Shown here: one piece after another, positions 50,826-52,418 of the stretch
How positions within the stretch are numbered: the stretch's first letter is position 1
How the letters are laid out: each line of letters begins with the position of its first letter
Assembly (NCBI GenBank): GCA_018648225.1
Contig: JABGRQ010000069.1
Span: 1-52,418, forward strand
Direction of reading: 5' to 3'
DNA length: 52,418 nucleotides
Origin: Chloroflexota bacterium
GTDB lineage: Bacteria; Chloroflexota; Anaerolineae; Anaerolineales; UBA11858
Translations under genes and position numbers: made by a program
Notes under the pieces: generated by a model
What the model saw: only the letters and a program-made list of their open reading frames with translations
Told to the model about the DNA's origin: nothing
Databases searched by the model: none

Positions 50826-51542
50826 TTAGTGCGCTTCTAGTTGACGTACTACCATCACAACTTTACCATGTACTTCAACGGTACTGCGGTCATTGATATA
50901 AATTGGATCCATGGTGGGGTTTGCGGGTTGCAAGCGGATATGGTCTCCATCATCAAAGAAATATTTGAGAGTGGTTTCATTATTGTCATTGAGCCAGATA
51001 GCAACCATTTCACCATTATGTGCTTCTTGCGTTTTCTTAAGAATAACAATATCGCCGTCGTTTACCATAGCGTCAATCATCGAATCTCCACGGACTTCCA
51101 TAGCAAAAAGATCACTTATATTCCTCCCTGGGTCAGGGAGCATATCCCTGGCGATATTAATCATCGATGACTCTGCATCATAGGGATTGAAGTCACTATC
51201 CGGGAAGGGGATCGGCTTGCTCGCTACGATACGACCAACCAACGGGATTTGCAATAATTCGTTGATCGTGTCTACAACGTGTTCAGCAGTTGCGGTTAGC
51301 GCCTCGCCATATTGTTTGATGATACGTAAACCGCGCGAAACGCCGCGGTCGCGTTCAATATAGCCTTTTTCTTCGAGCTGGTCCAGATAATAGTTCACCA
51401 CTGATGTGGATGAGAGAACGGCACGTTCCATAATTTCTCGGATGGTGGGTGGGTATCCGAATTTGGTGGAATAGCTCTCGATGATTTGGAGAACTTTGAC
51501 ATGTTTTTCATTCAACCCGGCTGCTTTTTTTCGTGCCATCAT
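50826..51542 (-). CDS. lexA: LexA repressor
   Basis: A 238-residue SOS repressor. The N-terminal winged helix (LQIIESYSTKFGYPPTIREIMERAVLSSTSVVNYYLDQLEEKGYIERDRGVSRGLRI) is joined to an S24-type self-cleaving domain: catalytic S154 in VRGDSMIDAM and K193 in TTLKYFF. The cleavage region IPLVGRIVASKPI has Ala107-Ser108 where Ala-Gly is usual. The C-terminus continues to VMVVRQLEAH. ATG 51542 has GGGAG upstream and is followed by a second ATG. A Gram-positive-type box GAACATTCGTTC sits in its promoter, so it is probably autoregulated. Confidence 0.93.
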   Translation of the reverse strand: MMARKKAAGLNEKHVKVLQIIESYSTKFGYPPTIREIMERAVLSSTSVVNYYLDQLEEKGYIERDRGVSRGLRIIKQYGEALTATAEHVVDTINELLQIPLVGRIVASKPIPFPDSDFNPYDAESSMINIARDMLPDPGRNISDLFAMEVRGDSMIDAMVNDGDIVILKKTQEAHNGEMVAIWLNDNNETTLKYFFDDGDHIRLQPANPTMDPIYINDRSTVEVHGKVVMVVRQLEAH

Positions 51543-51613
51543 AAGCTTTTCTCCCGAACGGATACTTGTGTGTGCAGCACCTTATATATAGATAGAATAT
51601 TTGTGCTAAGGTA

Positions 51614-51642
51614 ATATTACTTGAACATTCGTTCTGTGTCAA
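51614..51642 (-). promoter_or_regulatory. lexA promoter with an SOS box in the spacer
   Basis: On the minus strand TTGACA (51637-51642), a 17-nt spacer and TAATAT (51614-51619) form a strong promoter. The spacer holds GAACGAATGTTC (51623-51634), a GAAC-N4-GTTC LexA box as in Bacillus-type systems. Bound LexA would block RNA polymerase, giving autorepression. Confidence 0.85.
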
Positions 51643-51708
51643 GGAGAATTTTCTTGATATTGGACGAAGAAATATGGCAAATTTGCCCGCGCAGCTTGGT
51701 TGCGGTAT

Positions 51709-51745
51709 AAAAAAAGCCCGACCAAGTATCTAAATCTAGCCGGGC
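51709..51745 (-). terminator. Intrinsic terminator after the response-regulator gene
   Basis: On the minus strand GCCCGG (51740-51745) pairs with TCGGGC (51716-51721) over a long loop, followed by a run of seven T (51709-51715). It lies 20 nt after the response-regulator stop. Confidence 0.7.
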
Positions 51746-51765
51746 GACAACTAAGAAAAAGTTTC

Positions 51766-52317
51766 TTACCCTTTCGAGAAAAATGATTCTTCCATCGCAA
51801 GGATACCCAATTTTCGGGCTTTTGAAATCGCTGCCGGACGGTTGTGAACATTCAGGCGTACATAAGCGCCGGAGAGTAAGTTGCGCATTGTGGAATTTGC
51901 TACATTGAGAATCCGGGCTAACTCAGCGGTAGTCTTATCTGGATATGCAGCACAGAGTGATATTGCCTCAAGTTGACGCGGTGAGAGCGCATCACCTGGG
52001 GAAATTTTTCTATTGAGTTGTTCCAATGCCATCCGGCTAAAGTGGATGCTTCCACTGGCGATTGCACGCACCACCGAAGGTAATTCCATAATGGTTTGGC
52101 GGTCATCCTTCAGAATATACCCACTGGCTCCGGCGCTGATAATATTCTTGATTATAGTGGGCTGACTGTGCATTGAGATCACCAGGATGGCCATATTGGG
52201 GTAGTGATCAATAAGTTTGGGAATTAGATACAGAATTGGATAGATATTGTTGTTTTCTGCTGATGTTGGAACACTGATATCTAACAAGAGCACATCTACT
52301 GCATGCTCTTTCAGCAT
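51766..52317 (-). CDS. NarL/LuxR-type response regulator (5' part incomplete or frameshifted)
   Basis: The 183 visible residues hold most of a receiver domain (VDVLLLDISVPTSAENNN with the phosphoacceptor Asp, ILVISMHSQ, SAGASGYILKDD) and a LuxR-type helix-turn-helix (DALSPRQLEAISLCAAYPDKTTAELARILNVANSTMRNLLSGAYVRLNVHNRPAAISKARKLGIL). The ATG at 52317 lies inside the domain: ITIVATISYGEELEP, the normal β2 region, is open upstream to 52386, then a TGA blocks it. The first β strand with its Asp pair is missing. The gene thus either has a frameshift near 52360-52390 or continues in another frame beyond the window. Two-component role; partner kinase not visible. Confidence 0.75.
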   Translation of the reverse strand: MLKEHAVDVLLLDISVPTSAENNNIYPILYLIPKLIDHYPNMAILVISMHSQPTIIKNIISAGASGYILKDDRQTIMELPSVVRAIASGSIHFSRMALEQLNRKISPGDALSPRQLEAISLCAAYPDKTTAELARILNVANSTMRNLLSGAYVRLNVHNRPAAISKARKLGILAMEESFFSKG

Positions 52318-52418
52318 TGGTTCTAATTCTTCACCGTAAGAAATCGTGGCAACAATCGTTATATTACTAACCTTGCACTTTAAGAATCAGAAAGAGCCAA
52401 TTGGCTGCAAATTTGTTC

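Overview
The window looks like a chromosomal segment of a bacterium of the phylum Chloroflexota, probably class Anaerolineae. This is inferred from gene content and order (nusA-ylxR-infB-rbfA-nrnA-truB-ribF, tandem DUF3048 proteins, a LexA with a GAAC-N4-GTTC box, genes starting a few bases after a TATAAT box) and not from any marker gene. No rRNA, canonical tRNA, CRISPR array, complete insertion sequence or prophage is visible. Coding is dense and strands switch in blocks.

Layout. 1-4081: nucleoside-type ABC transport (substrate-binding lipoprotein cut by the window edge, then a two-domain ATPase) with threonine synthase overlapping the ATPase; a run of palindromic repeats separates the two transport genes. 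4222-19843 (+): AI-2E-family membrane protein, polyprenyl-type glycosyltransferase, an uncharacterised fold-type II PLP enzyme behind a twin-operator promoter, a SWIM/SNF2 helicase, an unknown protein, a hydantoinase, a SpoIIAA-like protein, dihydropteroate synthase, aconitase and HtpG. 19901-21200: a small lipoprotein (-), a decayed MFS transporter and a MITE-like repeat. 21201-27330 (+): surE and a complete late pyrimidine pathway (pyrC, pyrB, a pyrF-pyrE fusion, pyrD), ending in a GNAT acetyltransferase. 27334-30900 (-): two half-size permeases and two DUF3048 lipoproteins. 31050-33108 (+): four small membrane proteins. 33166-38217 (-): a thiamine operon (thiN, binding protein, permease, ATPase, DUF402 protein) under a TPP riboswitch. 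38400-46168 (-): the nusA/infB translation-transcription operon ending in truB and ribF. 46373-48964 (-): DHH-CBS-CBS-nucleotidyltransferase fusion. 49092-50749 (+): MazG-like, LOG-like and helical-repeat genes. 50826-52418 (-): lexA and a NarL-type response regulator.

Most notable signals. (i) The pyr operon has a good promoter, a 44-codon leader ORF that runs through an intrinsic terminator and stops 3 nt before pyrC, which is the architecture of a PyrL-type attenuator. (ii) The predicted nusA 5' leader folds on paper into a complete four-way cloverleaf. (iii) The TPP riboswitch carries two identical CGGAGGG segments competing for one CCCTCCG, so its switching helices can be read directly. 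(iv) Two perfect TTGTCWGACAA palindromes flank the -10 box of the PLP enzyme. (v) PyrC and PyrB resemble the DHO and ATC domains of eukaryotic CAD and lie in the same order. (vi) Palindromic or heptamer repeats have been absorbed in frame into folP, pyrC, pyrF-pyrE and pyrD.

All assignments rest on reading the sequence and recalled family motifs; no database search was run.
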